From the IMG/VR virus record IMGVR_UViG_3300044999_000017, positions 1 to 50,490 of that record: 50,490 bases of DNA; one strand, given 5' to 3'. The DNA is from a virus. Below the pieces are notes generated by a model, which saw nothing but the letters and a program-made list of their open reading frames with translations, did no database searches and was not told where the DNA came from. This document shows, piece after piece, positions 32,292 through 39,195 of the stretch; positions within the stretch are counted from its first letter, which is position 1, and each line of letters starts with the position of its first letter. The position numbers and the translations under genes are program-made.

Positions 32292-32489
32292 ATGGAATCA
32301 ATGCTTATCGTTACCGGCTGGGGGCTCGCGCTGGTATTTTGTGTGCTGTTTCTGGCGATGCGGTTTCAGCGTGACAACGCCATCGCCGCAGCGCATCGTG
32401 GGTGCGATTTGGCGAAAACAGCTACCGATGACCACGCCGACTTTGTGTGCTATGTCGAGACCGAACTCATGCCGCGGCTCCGCTCATGA
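32292..32489 (+). CDS. Small membrane protein (65 aa)
   Basis: The ATG at 32292 is six bases after AAGGG; the ATG at 32286 is too close. One N-terminal TM helix (MLIVTGWGLALVFCVLFLAM) followed by a soluble tail. Overlaps the next gene by ATGA. Function unknown. Confidence 0.55.
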   Translation: MESMLIVTGWGLALVFCVLFLAMRFQRDNAIAAAHRGCDLAKTATDDHADFVCYVETELMPRLRS

Positions 32490-32692
32490 TCCGCCAATCG
32501 GAGAAGGTAACGCAAGCCCTGGCGCTGGTCGCTGGTGGAATGACGCCCTACGCTGCAGCAAGGCAGATGGGTATAGCCTTGAGTACTATTTATCGGGCAC
32601 AGAGGCGTCAGCTAGGTAAATATATGGGACTTATATACATGACTCCCTACCGTTCGTCGGATAGTTTGCATATAGCTCCGTTAGGTACTTGA
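32486..32692 (+). CDS. Small HTH protein, C-terminus altered by IS insertion (68 aa)
   Basis: Residues 1-45 (RQSEKVTQALALVAGGMTPYAAARQMGIALSTIYRAQRRQLGK, in two parts) form a resolvase-type helix-turn-helix. From about residue 46 the reading frame runs into the left inverted repeat of the IS1595-like element (32626), so the last ~22 residues are IS-encoded. Similar small phage HTH proteins end near this point, so the protein may still work. Confidence 0.6.
   Translation: MIRQSEKVTQALALVAGGMTPYAAARQMGIALSTIYRAQRRQLGKYMGLIYMTPYRSSDSLHIAPLGT
32626..32647 (+). repeat. Left terminal inverted repeat of the IS1595-like element
   Basis: 22 bp, perfectly complementary to 34354-34375. Outside these 22 bp the matches become scattered. 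Confidence 0.88.
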
Positions 32693-32717
32693 CTCCCTCG
32701 ATGAATTGGCCTATTCT
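32689..32717 (+). promoter_or_regulatory. Promoter of the IS operon
   Basis: TTGACT, 17-bp spacer, TATTCT, ending 6 bases before the first IS gene's ATG (32724). So the first product would be made from an almost leaderless mRNA. Its position inside the left end is usual for IS promoters. Confidence 0.55.
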
Positions 32718-32723
32718 CCAAGC

Positions 32724-32933
32724 ATGAGCCAAGCAACCAAACCAGCCGTTCAAATGCAAGGAAAATGCATCTGCGAACGGCATGATGGCGGCTGGCTTGT
32801 GATGACACCCGATGGCGCCGTGCGCTGGGTGGCCGCAAAAGCGACCGCCGAGCGTCACTGCAAATCGTGGTTCTGGATTCACAATGACACCACCAAAATC
32901 GGGTGGGGAACAATCGAATGGAGAAAGTCATGA
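32724..32933 (+). CDS. IS passenger protein 1 (69 aa)
   Basis: Contains GKCICERHDGGWLVMTPDGAVRW and a Trp-rich C-terminus (SWFWIHNDTTKIGWGTIEW). No known domain; not part of the usual IS1595 core. Overlaps the next gene by ATGA. Confidence 0.5.
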   Translation: MSQATKPAVQMQGKCICERHDGGWLVMTPDGAVRWVAAKATAERHCKSWFWIHNDTTKIGWGTIEWRKS

Positions 32934-33199
32934 ACCTCCCAAAATGCGAACGCGACCCGACGCTGCGCCACTTGGCAGGAACGGATGCAACGCTGGAATC
33001 GAACATCGTGCGCCGCCTCGGTTACAAGACCGAATTCCGCTATACCGTGTGGCAACAGGGCAGGAACATGGGAACCATCCACAAGGACGGTCGGCACTAC
33101 TGGATAAAGCCCCGGGGCTACAACACAACCGACCACAATCCGCTGATCGAGCGGACGCTTTTGAACGCAGCGCGTACCTTGCTGGAATTGGCGTCATGA
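32930..33199 (+). CDS. IS passenger protein 2 (89 aa)
   Basis: Polar protein (RHLAGTDATLESNIVRRLGYKTEFRYTVWQQGRNMGTIHKDG in parts) with no recognised domain. Coupled by ATGA overlap to the transposase gene, so co-expressed with it; possibly an accessory of transposition or a cargo gene. Confidence 0.5.
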   Translation: MNLPKCERDPTLRHLAGTDATLESNIVRRLGYKTEFRYTVWQQGRNMGTIHKDGRHYWIKPRGYNTTDHNPLIERTLLNAARTLLELAS

Positions 33200-34116
33200 A
33201 CGATCACCTAACCATCAGCACGTTCCAACTGTTCCAGATGTTTCCCGACGCGGAGTCGGCGCGGACGTACCTGGAATCGCGCCGCTGGCCGCAAGGGCCG
33301 CGCTGCCCGGTATGCGGCCTGACGGACCGGATCACCGTGCGCAAGGACGGTTACTACCGCTGCGGTCAGTGCAAAGAGGATTTCACGGTCCGTACCGGGA
33401 CGATCTTCGAGCGCAGCCATGTCCCGCTGCACAAGTGGCTGTATGCCATGTACCTGCTCGTCACGGCGCGCAAGGGCATCAGCAGCCTGCAACTGTCGAA
33501 GGAAATCGGGATCACGCAAAAGTCCGCATGGTTCGTTCTCAGCCGCGTCCGCGAGGCGTTGGGCTCTGATCTGAAAGTGCTGCAAGGCATCGTCGAAGTG
33601 GACGAAACCTATATCGGCGGGAAGGAATCGGCCAAGCACGAAGGCAAGAAACTGAAAATGGGGCGCGGTGCCGTGGGAAAAGCCGCCGTCCTCGGCATGC
33701 GTGAGCGCGGCGGACGAACCGTCGCCATGCCGGTCGAGGACGTAGACACAGTCAACCTGCACCGCGCGATCCACGCGCATATCGAAGTCGGAAGCATGAT
33801 CCACAGCGACGAGCACGCAGCCTATCGCGGCCTTGGCGGGTTGTTCTTTGGCCGCGAGACAGTCAACCACAGCGCTGGCGAATACAGCCGCAACGGCGTC
33901 CATGTCAACGGTATCGAGAGTGTTTGGGCGGTCATGAAGCGTGGCGTCCACGGCGTCTACCATCAAGTCAGCCCGAAGCACCTTGGCCGCTACGTCAACG
34001 AGTTCGCGTTCCGGCTGAACGAAGGCAACGTCAAGATTCGGACGCTGGCGCGGCTCGACGCCATGATCGCACTCGCTGGCAATCGCCGGATCACGTACAA
34101 GGAGTTGACGGCATGA
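33196..34116 (+). CDS. IS1595-family (ISXO2-type) transposase (306 aa)
   Basis: N-terminal zinc ribbon (CPVCG at 36-40; YRCGQC at 55-60), then the ISXO2-like catalytic domain: VEVDETYIGGK with first Asp, MIHSDEHAAYRGL with second Asp, and VNGIESVWAVMKRGVHGVYH with the third acidic residue, followed by LGRYVNEFAFRLN. Full length for the family (about 300 aa), no frameshift, so probably active. The ATG overlaps the passenger stop. Confidence 0.9.
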   Translation: MNDHLTISTFQLFQMFPDAESARTYLESRRWPQGPRCPVCGLTDRITVRKDGYYRCGQCKEDFTVRTGTIFERSHVPLHKWLYAMYLLVTARKGISSLQLSKEIGITQKSAWFVLSRVREALGSDLKVLQGIVEVDETYIGGKESAKHEGKKLKMGRGAVGKAAVLGMRERGGRTVAMPVEDVDTVNLHRAIHAHIEVGSMIHSDEHAAYRGLGGLFFGRETVNHSAGEYSRNGVHVNGIESVWAVMKRGVHGVYHQVSPKHLGRYVNEFAFRLNEGNVKIRTLARLDAMIALAGNRRITYKELTA

Positions 34117-34346
34117 GCTACCCGCTGACGAAGGTTTGCTTCGACCGTTGGCGGCACATGGAGTGGAAAGCCGTACTCGACGAAATGGCCGTGTTGTTCC
34201 ATCTTGCCGTCCAGATCGACAAGGTAAAAGGCTTGCTCGACGCTGCCGTGGACAAGGTACTGGCGCACAAACCGAAGCCAAAATCGAAGCCCGCGCGCAA
34301 GCGCGCCCGTCGCGCGAAGAAGATCGCGCAGGCCGCTGATGTTTAA
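34113..34346 (+). CDS. Small basic protein downstream of the transposase (77 aa)
   Basis: ATGA overlap with the transposase stop. Helical N-terminal part (RWRHMEWKAVLDEMAVLFHLAVQIDKVKGLLDA in parts) and a Lys/Arg/Ala/Pro tail (KPKPKSKPARKRARRAKK) likely to bind DNA. Inside the inverted repeats, thus a part of the element. Confidence 0.55.
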   Translation: MSYPLTKVCFDRWRHMEWKAVLDEMAVLFHLAVQIDKVKGLLDAAVDKVLAHKPKPKSKPARKRARRAKKIAQAADV

Positions 34347-34353
34347 GGGGCGC

Positions 34354-34375
34354 GGGAGTCATGTATATAAGTCCC
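34354..34375 (-). repeat. Right terminal inverted repeat of the IS1595-like element
   Basis: Perfect partner of 32626-32647. It ends one base before the TAG stop of the leftward helicase gene (34376-34378). Confidence 0.88.
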
Positions 34376-35545
34376 CTACATAACCACCAGCCCGAAACGT
34401 GGTGTTCGATTGGAATACAGGCCAACCTGCTGACGGATGATCGTCTTTTCGGTCATCAATTGATGTGTGGCATTAGCAAGCTCGCGTCTACTCAAGCCTT
34501 CGTTGAAATTGTACTGAATGATGAGTTTTGGGAGATAGTAGGGAGATGGTGCGGAGTCGCTGCCAAACACTCCCATGGCCGCAAGCTGTCCAATTGCGGT
34601 TGTCACTACTGCGCGGGCGTTGCCCTTGTTGATTGAATCTATCAGACCGCCTTCGGTTGGCTGTACGATGATGGTGTAAGTGCCGTCATCCCATACCATT
34701 TCGCACACATCGCGGCTGCTGTAGTTGACCTTGCGTTTGTAGAGCCAGCGCTTGTCGGTCGGACTGCTTTCATCATCGGTTTCCTCAAGTTGATTGGGTG
34801 GTTTATCGCCGAAATAGAGGCGAGCTCGGACCGCGTTTTCCCACGCAGTAGATCCAGAGTATTCGCTGCCCTTCGGTTTTGAGACATGTCCAATGAGCAG
34901 CATCGCCGCGTGTGTTGGCAGGCCGGCCCATGATAGCGCTGAGATGAATTCACGCACATGATGGCGGTCGTTCTCGTTGCCGCCGAACAGGCACGACAGG
35001 TTATCCAGCATGGCAACATCGGCGCGGTAGTCTCCGATCTGCTCACGTAATTCCTTGAGCATCGAGGTTCGAATCGGCTTGCCCATCATGATGTCAACCA
35101 GGCAGCACTCAACATCGCGTAGCGGCTGGATGATCAGGCGCTTGTCGAGGTCTGTGCGTCTTATGCCGGAATGTTCGCAAATCTTGATTTGTCGTCGAAT
35201 AAGCTCGTTTTCGTCATCTTCGGCGGCCCAGATCAATACTGTTCTGGGAGTTTGAATGGAGGCAATGAAATGGTCTTTGGCGACTAGCGCGGTAGCCATT
35301 TGCTGGATCAGTACGCTCTTGCCAATGCCGCCCAGACCGGAGAGCAGGGTCACGTAGTCCATTCCCAGCCAATGGTCGATGGCCCATTCTCGTTCTGGTG
35401 GCGGTCCGCGCTCCTCGGAAGCGGGCCAGTCGATCGGCGTTCGCTGGTAGGCTATCGGCTCCTCGCGCGGCACCACGTCGAGCTTGGTCACGGATGCTAA
35501 AGCCTTCCGCTCCTCCTCCGATTCATCCCGATCGGCCAAGATCAT
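34376..35545 (-). CDS. RepA-like AAA ATPase / replicative helicase (389 aa)
   Basis: Walker A GLGGIGKS (70-77), Walker B-type ADVAMLDNLSCLF, and LLIGHVSKPKGSEYSGSTAWENAVRARLYF, the layout of RecA-fold hexameric helicases of the plasmid RSF1010 RepA / phage AAA_25 type. Likely unwinds DNA at the phage origin. The N-terminal ~50 residues are a linker. It ends at TAG right at the IS boundary, so the last residues may have been trimmed by the insertion; the sequence still looks complete. Confidence 0.75.
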   Translation of the reverse strand: MILADRDESEEERKALASVTKLDVVPREEPIAYQRTPIDWPASEERGPPPEREWAIDHWLGMDYVTLLSGLGGIGKSVLIQQMATALVAKDHFIASIQTPRTVLIWAAEDDENELIRRQIKICEHSGIRRTDLDKRLIIQPLRDVECCLVDIMMGKPIRTSMLKELREQIGDYRADVAMLDNLSCLFGGNENDRHHVREFISALSWAGLPTHAAMLLIGHVSKPKGSEYSGSTAWENAVRARLYFGDKPPNQLEETDDESSPTDKRWLYKRKVNYSSRDVCEMVWDDGTYTIIVQPTEGGLIDSINKGNARAVVTTAIGQLAAMGVFGSDSAPSPYYLPKLIIQYNFNEGLSRRELANATHQLMTEKTIIRQQVGLYSNRTPRFGLVVM

Positions 35546-35748
35546 TCCATCGGTTCTCGCAGACTGGTCAAAGCCCGCTCACGCGCCTCTGGCGTCAATT
35601 GCTGCAGCGCAAAATGGGCGGCGAATATGAGCGCTGAGTAAATCTCCTGGCGAAATCCAAGCCGGTCGTACTTATCAACCAGTACCATCAAATCATTAGT
35701 GATGGTGTCAGCTAGCGCCAAATTGATTGGCTTGTTGTCAGGATGCAT
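35542..35748 (-). CDS. Hypothetical protein (68 aa)
   Basis: Starts MHPDNKPINLALADTITNDLMVLVDKYDRLG. Overlaps the helicase start by ATGA and the upstream gene by 11 bp. Short helical protein; possibly a helicase accessory by position only. Confidence 0.55.
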   Translation of the reverse strand: MHPDNKPINLALADTITNDLMVLVDKYDRLGFRQEIYSALIFAAHFALQQLTPEARERALTSLREPME

Positions 35749-36067
35749 CGCCAGGCCAATAAACCGTTACATGATCGGAAACGCCCACCAATCGCGCCAG
35801 GGGGAGCTCGAGGAGCTTTCGCGCCACTTCATGCATCCGATCCTGATTGCCGCCCAGCAACAGGCAATCCAAGCCGGCGGCGATGGAAAGATCAAGGTTT
35901 GCCAGGTCGCGATCGGGCGGGACCACGATTCGCCACTCAAACAGGTGGCGGCCGGCTTTCCAATCTATTGCGATGCACAATGAATTGGTGGGCGACTTTC
36001 CCTGCCGGCGCCTTTCGAGCAGTGCGCGCGCGTACGCGGGCAGTCGCAGCCCGCCGGTGGCGCTCAC
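35738..36067 (-). CDS. Hypothetical protein (109 aa)
   Basis: Basic N-terminus (LPAYARALLERRRQGK) then an alpha/beta-like core (LCIAIDWKAGRHLFEWRIVVPPDRDLANLDLSIAAGLDCLLLGG in parts). The pattern of small replication-module proteins; no certain family. ATGA overlap with the gene upstream. Confidence 0.58.
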   Translation of the reverse strand: MSATGGLRLPAYARALLERRRQGKSPTNSLCIAIDWKAGRHLFEWRIVVPPDRDLANLDLSIAAGLDCLLLGGNQDRMHEVARKLLELPLARLVGVSDHVTVYWPGDAS

Positions 36068-36255
36068 TCGGTCTCGACAGTTAGTTCGGCGTCGATGCCA
36101 TATTTGCGCAGAGCGTCGACATCAACTTCGGCCTGTCGCAAGTTGGTTCCGTAGTGCTTGAACAGCTTCTTCTTGTCGTGGGCGGTGTTCCAGCAAAAGA
36201 CGGTATGATAGGCGATTGCGGATTCCGATTCGGTATCCGCGTGGATTTGAGGCAT
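36064..36255 (-). CDS. Hypothetical protein (63 aa)
   Basis: Small acidic protein starting MPQIHADTESESAIAYHTVFCWNT. Preceded by an AGGAGTTTCCC leader. Coupled to the 109-aa gene. Unknown function. Confidence 0.55.
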   Translation of the reverse strand: MPQIHADTESESAIAYHTVFCWNTAHDKKKLFKHYGTNLRQAEVDVDALRKYGIDAELTVETE

Positions 36256-36342
36256 GGGAAACTCCTAGATAGGTGGGCAGCGCCGCGGAAGGAGGAGTAA
36301 CGCCCGGCGCCCGTCGCTGGGGATCAGCCGCGACGTTGCCCG

Positions 36343-36528
36343 TTATTTGTCTGTTTTCATGTTCAACATAATGAATTCATAACCAGCTTGCATGCGGTTG
36401 ATGCGCCGGTCGGCTTCGTCCTGCTTCAGCTTTCCTTCCTTGACTAATTGCGGGAACGTGTCGCGGCGCATGGAGAGCTCGCGGCCTATCTCCTGCAGAA
36501 TCTCAGTGCGGGTTGCCAGCGGGGTCAT
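36343..36528 (-). CDS. Hypothetical helical protein (61 aa)
   Basis: MTPLATRTEILQEIGRELSMRRDTFPQLVKEGKLKQDEADRRINRM..., a common short phage protein located with replication and nuclease genes. ATGA overlap with the nuclease gene. May assist replication; unproven. Confidence 0.6.
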   Translation of the reverse strand: MTPLATRTEILQEIGRELSMRRDTFPQLVKEGKLKQDEADRRINRMQAGYEFIMLNMKTDK

Positions 36529-36830
36529 GGGCGTCGCAATCTGCCGCGGTAATACGCGACCAGATCGAGCGCAGCGCTCACGCTATCGACGGTATGCACC
36601 TTCCCATGCCATGCGCCGTGCCAAGTCTTCTGCGGGCCGGTAAGGGTGCGTCGCGACATGGCTTTGCTGCCGTCCTTGATCTCGAATAGCAGGTTGAAGC
36701 CACCGACGCCTACCAGCAGATCGGGAATCCCATGACCACACGCGGCAAGGCTCTGCACGCTGCAGCCGACTTGGCGTAGTACGTCGGCAATTTCGCCGTG
36801 GTTATCGTCAATCCGTGCTGCTAACCGCAT
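36525..36830 (-). CDS. VRR-NUC-like nuclease (101 aa)
   Basis: The start is the ATG at 36830 (longer readings upstream pass through a hairpin). GHGIPDLLVGVGGFNLLFEIKDG (in parts) gives Asp37, Glu50 and Lys52 of the PD-(D/E)xK fold, and SRRTLTGPQKTWH follows as in virus-type VRR-NUC nucleases. It may resolve branched replication or recombination DNA. Confidence 0.75.
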   Translation of the reverse strand: MRLAARIDDNHGEIADVLRQVGCSVQSLAACGHGIPDLLVGVGGFNLLFEIKDGSKAMSRRTLTGPQKTWHGAWHGKVHTVDSVSAALDLVAYYRGRLRRP

Positions 36831-36840
36831 GGCTAAAGTC

Positions 36841-36879
36841 CAAAAGAGTTCCCGGCGGAACTGTCTAGCCCGCCGGGAA
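36841..36879 (-). terminator. Leftward intrinsic terminator-like hairpin
   Basis: On the leftward strand TTCCCGGCGG, 11-base loop, CCGCCGGGAA (36879-36849; perfect 10-bp GC-rich stem) followed by CTCTTTTG. It lies between the 170-aa gene and the nuclease gene, so it probably attenuates leftward transcription into the replication genes and could be an antitermination point. Confidence 0.6.
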
Positions 36880-36915
36880 ATCGAATCCGCTGCGCAGTCA
36901 GCAGCGGCGATGCTC

Positions 36916-37428
36916 TTACGCCGTGACGCCAGGTCCGACGACCTCGATCGAACCTGCAACGGCCAAGCCGGGCGCGACACCGAGCGAGCCCTGCAACAGG
37001 TAGTTGCCGGGCGTGCCGAGCTTCGTCTGATCACCGAACGCCGCGGTGATGTTGATGGCGCCCACCTTGCCGGTCAGGGTCAGCGTCGCCCCTTGCGGAT
37101 TGGCTGGATCCGGCGCCACCAGCGTTGCCAGGGTTGTGTCGTCGATCGCGAAAACCGGGATGCTGGTCTCGGTGGTCGTGTTGCCCTTGTCATCGACGAA
37201 CTTGTCGACGCTGAGTTGAAACGGGCCGCCGTCTACTGTGGTGTTGCTCATAAAATTTCCTTTAAAAGAGATTTCAAATCCCGGGAACTTGATTCGCCAC
37301 CCCCGGGTTTCCGACTCGATTCCAAGCAGCGAATCAAGTTTGCCTTCGACGCTTACGAACCCGGCAGCCAGAGCTTCCAGAATCCGCTTGCGTTCTTTCT
37401 TGAAACTAATGCATTTGCTGATGTTCAT
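36916..37428 (-). CDS. Two-part protein with an internal start (170 aa)
   Basis: The ATG at 37428 overlaps the stop of the CII-like gene (ATGA) and has GAGGACTCCGA. Residues 60-170 (MSNTTVDGGPFQLSVDKF...) form a beta-sandwich-like Gly/Thr/Val-rich domain that also has its own ATG at 37251 with AAAGGAAATTTT, so a separate 111-aa protein may be made from the same frame. The first 59 residues are basic. Function not recognised; the second part resembles small Ig-like phage proteins. Confidence 0.55.
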   Translation of the reverse strand: MNISKCISFKKERKRILEALAAGFVSVEGKLDSLLGIESETRGWRIKFPGFEISFKGNFMSNTTVDGGPFQLSVDKFVDDKGNTTTETSIPVFAIDDTTLATLVAPDPANPQGATLTLTGKVGAINITAAFGDQTKLGTPGNYLLQGSLGVAPGLAVAGSIEVVGPGVTA

Positions 37429-37736
37429 TCGGAGTCCTCGAATAACAATGAGTGGGTCGCGGCAAAACGACGAAACAAGATGTCTTGCGCGTGGGCCGTC
37501 TCGCGATCGACACAAACCTTTTCCTTGCCCACTATTTTCTTGTCCAAGATGTCCAACAACTTTGGGATGTCGTCGAGCCTCACGCCCTGCTCGCCATTGA
37601 GAACCTTGGTCGTCCACGATTCGCCCTTGTCCATAGCGGAATCAATGTATTCACGCTTTAGTTTCCCGATGGCTTCCCGAAGTCCTCTTGAGTTAGGGAG
37701 TGCCGTGGGAGGGGGGATCTGCGACAGTTCGGCCAT
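37425..37736 (-). CDS. CII-like transcription regulator (103 aa)
   Basis: Residues ~18-65 (LREAIGKLKREYIDSAMDKGESWTTKVLNGEQGVRLDDIPKLLDIL in parts) follow the pattern of lambda CII-type HTH regulators, in which a helix pair recognises direct repeats and a C-terminal helix oligomerises. It is the second gene of the leftward unit, next to the Cro-like gene as cII sits beside cro. Probably sets lysogeny against lysis. The family call is moderate. Confidence 0.55.
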   Translation of the reverse strand: MAELSQIPPPTALPNSRGLREAIGKLKREYIDSAMDKGESWTTKVLNGEQGVRLDDIPKLLDILDKKIVGKEKVCVDRETAHAQDILFRRFAATHSLLFEDSE

Positions 37737-37739
37737 GAC

Positions 37740-37946
37740 CTACGCCCGCGCCCGTTTCTTGTCATCGGCAGATAGCCAGTCGGCTATGGCCTGGACGGTT
37801 GATGCCCTTGGGTCGCGGTCCTCGTGAACGAGACGCCAAATCGTGGAGTACCTGACTCCCGATTCCGAAGCGATGGTGAGCCAGCCGGGATTCTCGCGAC
37901 GCTTGTTGAGCCCGCTGCGAACATTAGCGATAAGATCGTTTGCCAT
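37740..37946 (-). CDS. Cro-like HTH regulator (68 aa)
   Basis: One helix-turn-helix (WLTIASESGVRYSTIWRLVHE, residues about 22-42) and a short C-terminal part rich in Asp/Lys. First gene of the leftward early unit, divergent from the repressor gene with 87 bp between. Probably counteracts the repressor at the operator in that gap. Confidence 0.72.
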   Translation of the reverse strand: MANDLIANVRSGLNKRRENPGWLTIASESGVRYSTIWRLVHEDRDPRASTVQAIADWLSADDKKRARA

Positions 37947-37955
37947 GGTCGACAG

Positions 37956-37983
37956 CGTATGCCTTTTGGCATAGTGCCGTCAA
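37956..37983 (-). promoter_or_regulatory. Leftward early promoter with operator site G
   Basis: On the leftward strand TTGACG (37983-37978), 16 bp, CATACG (37961-37956). The spacer holds TATGCC-TTTT-GGCATA (37958-37973), a perfect 6-bp-arm inverted repeat. The arrangement is that of sites C and H. Likely the promoter of the Cro-like/CII-like/replication operon, repressed in the lysogen. Confidence 0.65.
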
Positions 37984-38033
37984 GCGCTACCGCATGCCCA
38001 AGTACATTGGCTTTACCAGTAGCGTCGGCGGGC

Positions 38034-38534
38034 ATGGACCCAAAGGATCTTAAGCAAGTGCTGAAGGCCAACATCATTGCGTTATGCGAGCACCTTGGCG
38101 AAAATAATGGTGTGTGGCGTATGCACAAGGGCAAGTGGCGCGTAAATCAAGCTGGCCTGAGCGAGCGCATCTCGAAACAGGGAAAACGTGGCGAGAACTT
38201 GAATCAGAGCGAAATTTCACGGTTACTGACCGGCGACCGATTCGCTACACTAAATACTCTTGAAGCATTGGCGGCCGGACTGAGCGTTCCAGGCGCGGAG
38301 ATCGAGGCATGGATGATGCTCGTATGGAACCTAGACCCATTGGACAGGCCCATCTTGACTAACCGCGCAGCCTTGGCGCGGACCTTTGGGGTAGAGCTCG
38401 GCGGCGGGTATGGCAAGCAGAAAACAAAAGCAGATAGCCAGCTTTTTAGCGACCCTGTTCATCGAGACAGCGCGGGCGTTCGCACCGCGACCAAAGCCAG
38501 AGTCGTCAAAGCCAAGCGCAAGCGCGCCCGTTAG
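38034..38534 (+). CDS. Phage repressor, HTH family (166 aa)
   Basis: An XRE-type HTH at residues ~52-90 (NLNQSEISRLLTGDRFATLNTLEALAAGLSV in parts) and a very basic C-terminus (KARVVKAKRKRAR). No LexA/S24 self-cleavage domain is seen, so induction may not be through RecA-driven autocleavage. Divergent from the Cro-like gene and followed by the operator-controlled promoter at 38652. The best candidate for binding the TATGCC-N4-GGCATA sites. Confidence 0.7.
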   Translation: MDPKDLKQVLKANIIALCEHLGENNGVWRMHKGKWRVNQAGLSERISKQGKRGENLNQSEISRLLTGDRFATLNTLEALAAGLSVPGAEIEAWMMLVWNLDPLDRPILTNRAALARTFGVELGGGYGKQKTKADSQLFSDPVHRDSAGVRTATKARVVKAKRKRAR

Positions 38535-38651
38535 TACGAAGCGCCGCAAACCGGCGCAACCTGACGCCCGCCGACAGCGGCGCAAATTGTAGTCCTCACC
38601 TTCTGTAGCCCCCGTTTGCAACAAATAGTTGCTGGTTTATGCACAAACCCA

Positions 38652-38680
38652 TTGACAGGCTGTATGCCAACTGGCATAGT
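38652..38680 (+). promoter_or_regulatory. Rightward early promoter with operator site H
   Basis: TTGACA (38652-38657), 17 bp, CATAGT (38675-38680). The spacer holds TATGCC-AACT-GGCATA (38663-38678), a perfect 6-bp-arm repeat reaching into the -10. It stands before the long rightward operon of small genes, exonuclease and integrase. Strongest promoter-operator match in the window. Confidence 0.7.
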
Positions 38681-38716
38681 CCTTATGCGCTTAGGGCGCG
38701 GATACCGGAGCGGCAA

Positions 38717-38809
38717 ATGAATCTCGTAATCGTAATCGCGCTGACGCTGTTCGATTCCATTGTTTGGATACGGGTGGGATTGGATCTGTTGCGGTCGGCG
38801 GCGACGTGA
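38717..38809 (+). CDS. Very small TM peptide (30 aa)
   Basis: CCGGAGCGGCAA-ATG start, one hydrophobic helix (LVIVIALTLFDSIVWI). The stop overlaps the GTG of the next gene (GTGA). First gene after the site-H promoter. Only coupling and leader support it. Confidence 0.42.
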   Translation: MNLVIVIALTLFDSIVWIRVGLDLLRSAAT

Positions 38810-39195
38810 GCACAGCAACGAAGCGCCAGCCATCGCCAGAAATTGTTGCGCGGATGCGTGAGTACCGAGCCAATAAATGGCGTTGGCACGACGGGACTTG
38901 TCGCTTCTGCGGATACCTTGCTGGCGCTCGCCGCTGCTTGAAATATGGGACGCGGCACTACGCGTGCGCCGAGTGTGTCAACGGCATTCTGCTGCGTGCC
39001 GACCTCGCCGCGGCTGAGAAATTCGGCAAAGAAAAGATAACGATCAACCCGTATCCAGATTCAGCGCTTGCTCAGAAAATGGCACCGCAAGTGAGAGTGC
39101 TACCGGGCGAACGACCAGTCACGCGCGACTGCTATGGCGCACACACGATAAGTTGGGCTGGCGGCGCGACGCCGAAAAGGAAACCGGCGCCATGA
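38806..39195 (+). CDS. Zinc-finger protein, GTG start (129 aa)
   Basis: CRFCGYLAGARRCLKYGTRHYACAEC: four Cys in two CxxC-type pairs suggest a zinc finger (about 38-62). The rest is basic. GTG at 38806 in GTGA overlap. Possibly DNA- or protein-binding regulator; unknown. Confidence 0.58.
   Translation: MSTATKRQPSPEIVARMREYRANKWRWHDGTCRFCGYLAGARRCLKYGTRHYACAECVNGILLRADLAAAEKFGKEKITINPYPDSALAQKMAPQVRVLPGERPVTRDCYGAHTISWAGGATPKRKPAP

Larger units (their letters stand above)
32626..34375 (+). mobile_element. IS1595-family insertion element with extra genes
   Basis: Bounded by perfect 22-bp inverted repeats (32626-32647 and 34354-34375; GGGACTTATATACATGACTC plus CC). It holds four genes in one ATGA-linked operon: two short proteins, an IS1595/ISXO2-type transposase and a small basic protein, driven by a promoter at 32689-32717. 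It sits between the convergent early and helicase genes. No clear 8-bp target duplication is visible (left flank AAATATAT, right CTACATAA), so it may be old or rearranged. Confidence 0.85.

Noticed and set aside
32614-34386. 8-bp target-site duplication around the IS
   Set aside because: Flanks AAATATAT and CTACATAA do not match; CTAGGTAA/CTACATAA (6 of 8) needs uneven ends and is probably chance.
33208-34425. Leftward open frame of 405 codons across the IS
   Set aside because: Antisense to an intact, motif-bearing transposase; crosses the right IS end; no homology features.
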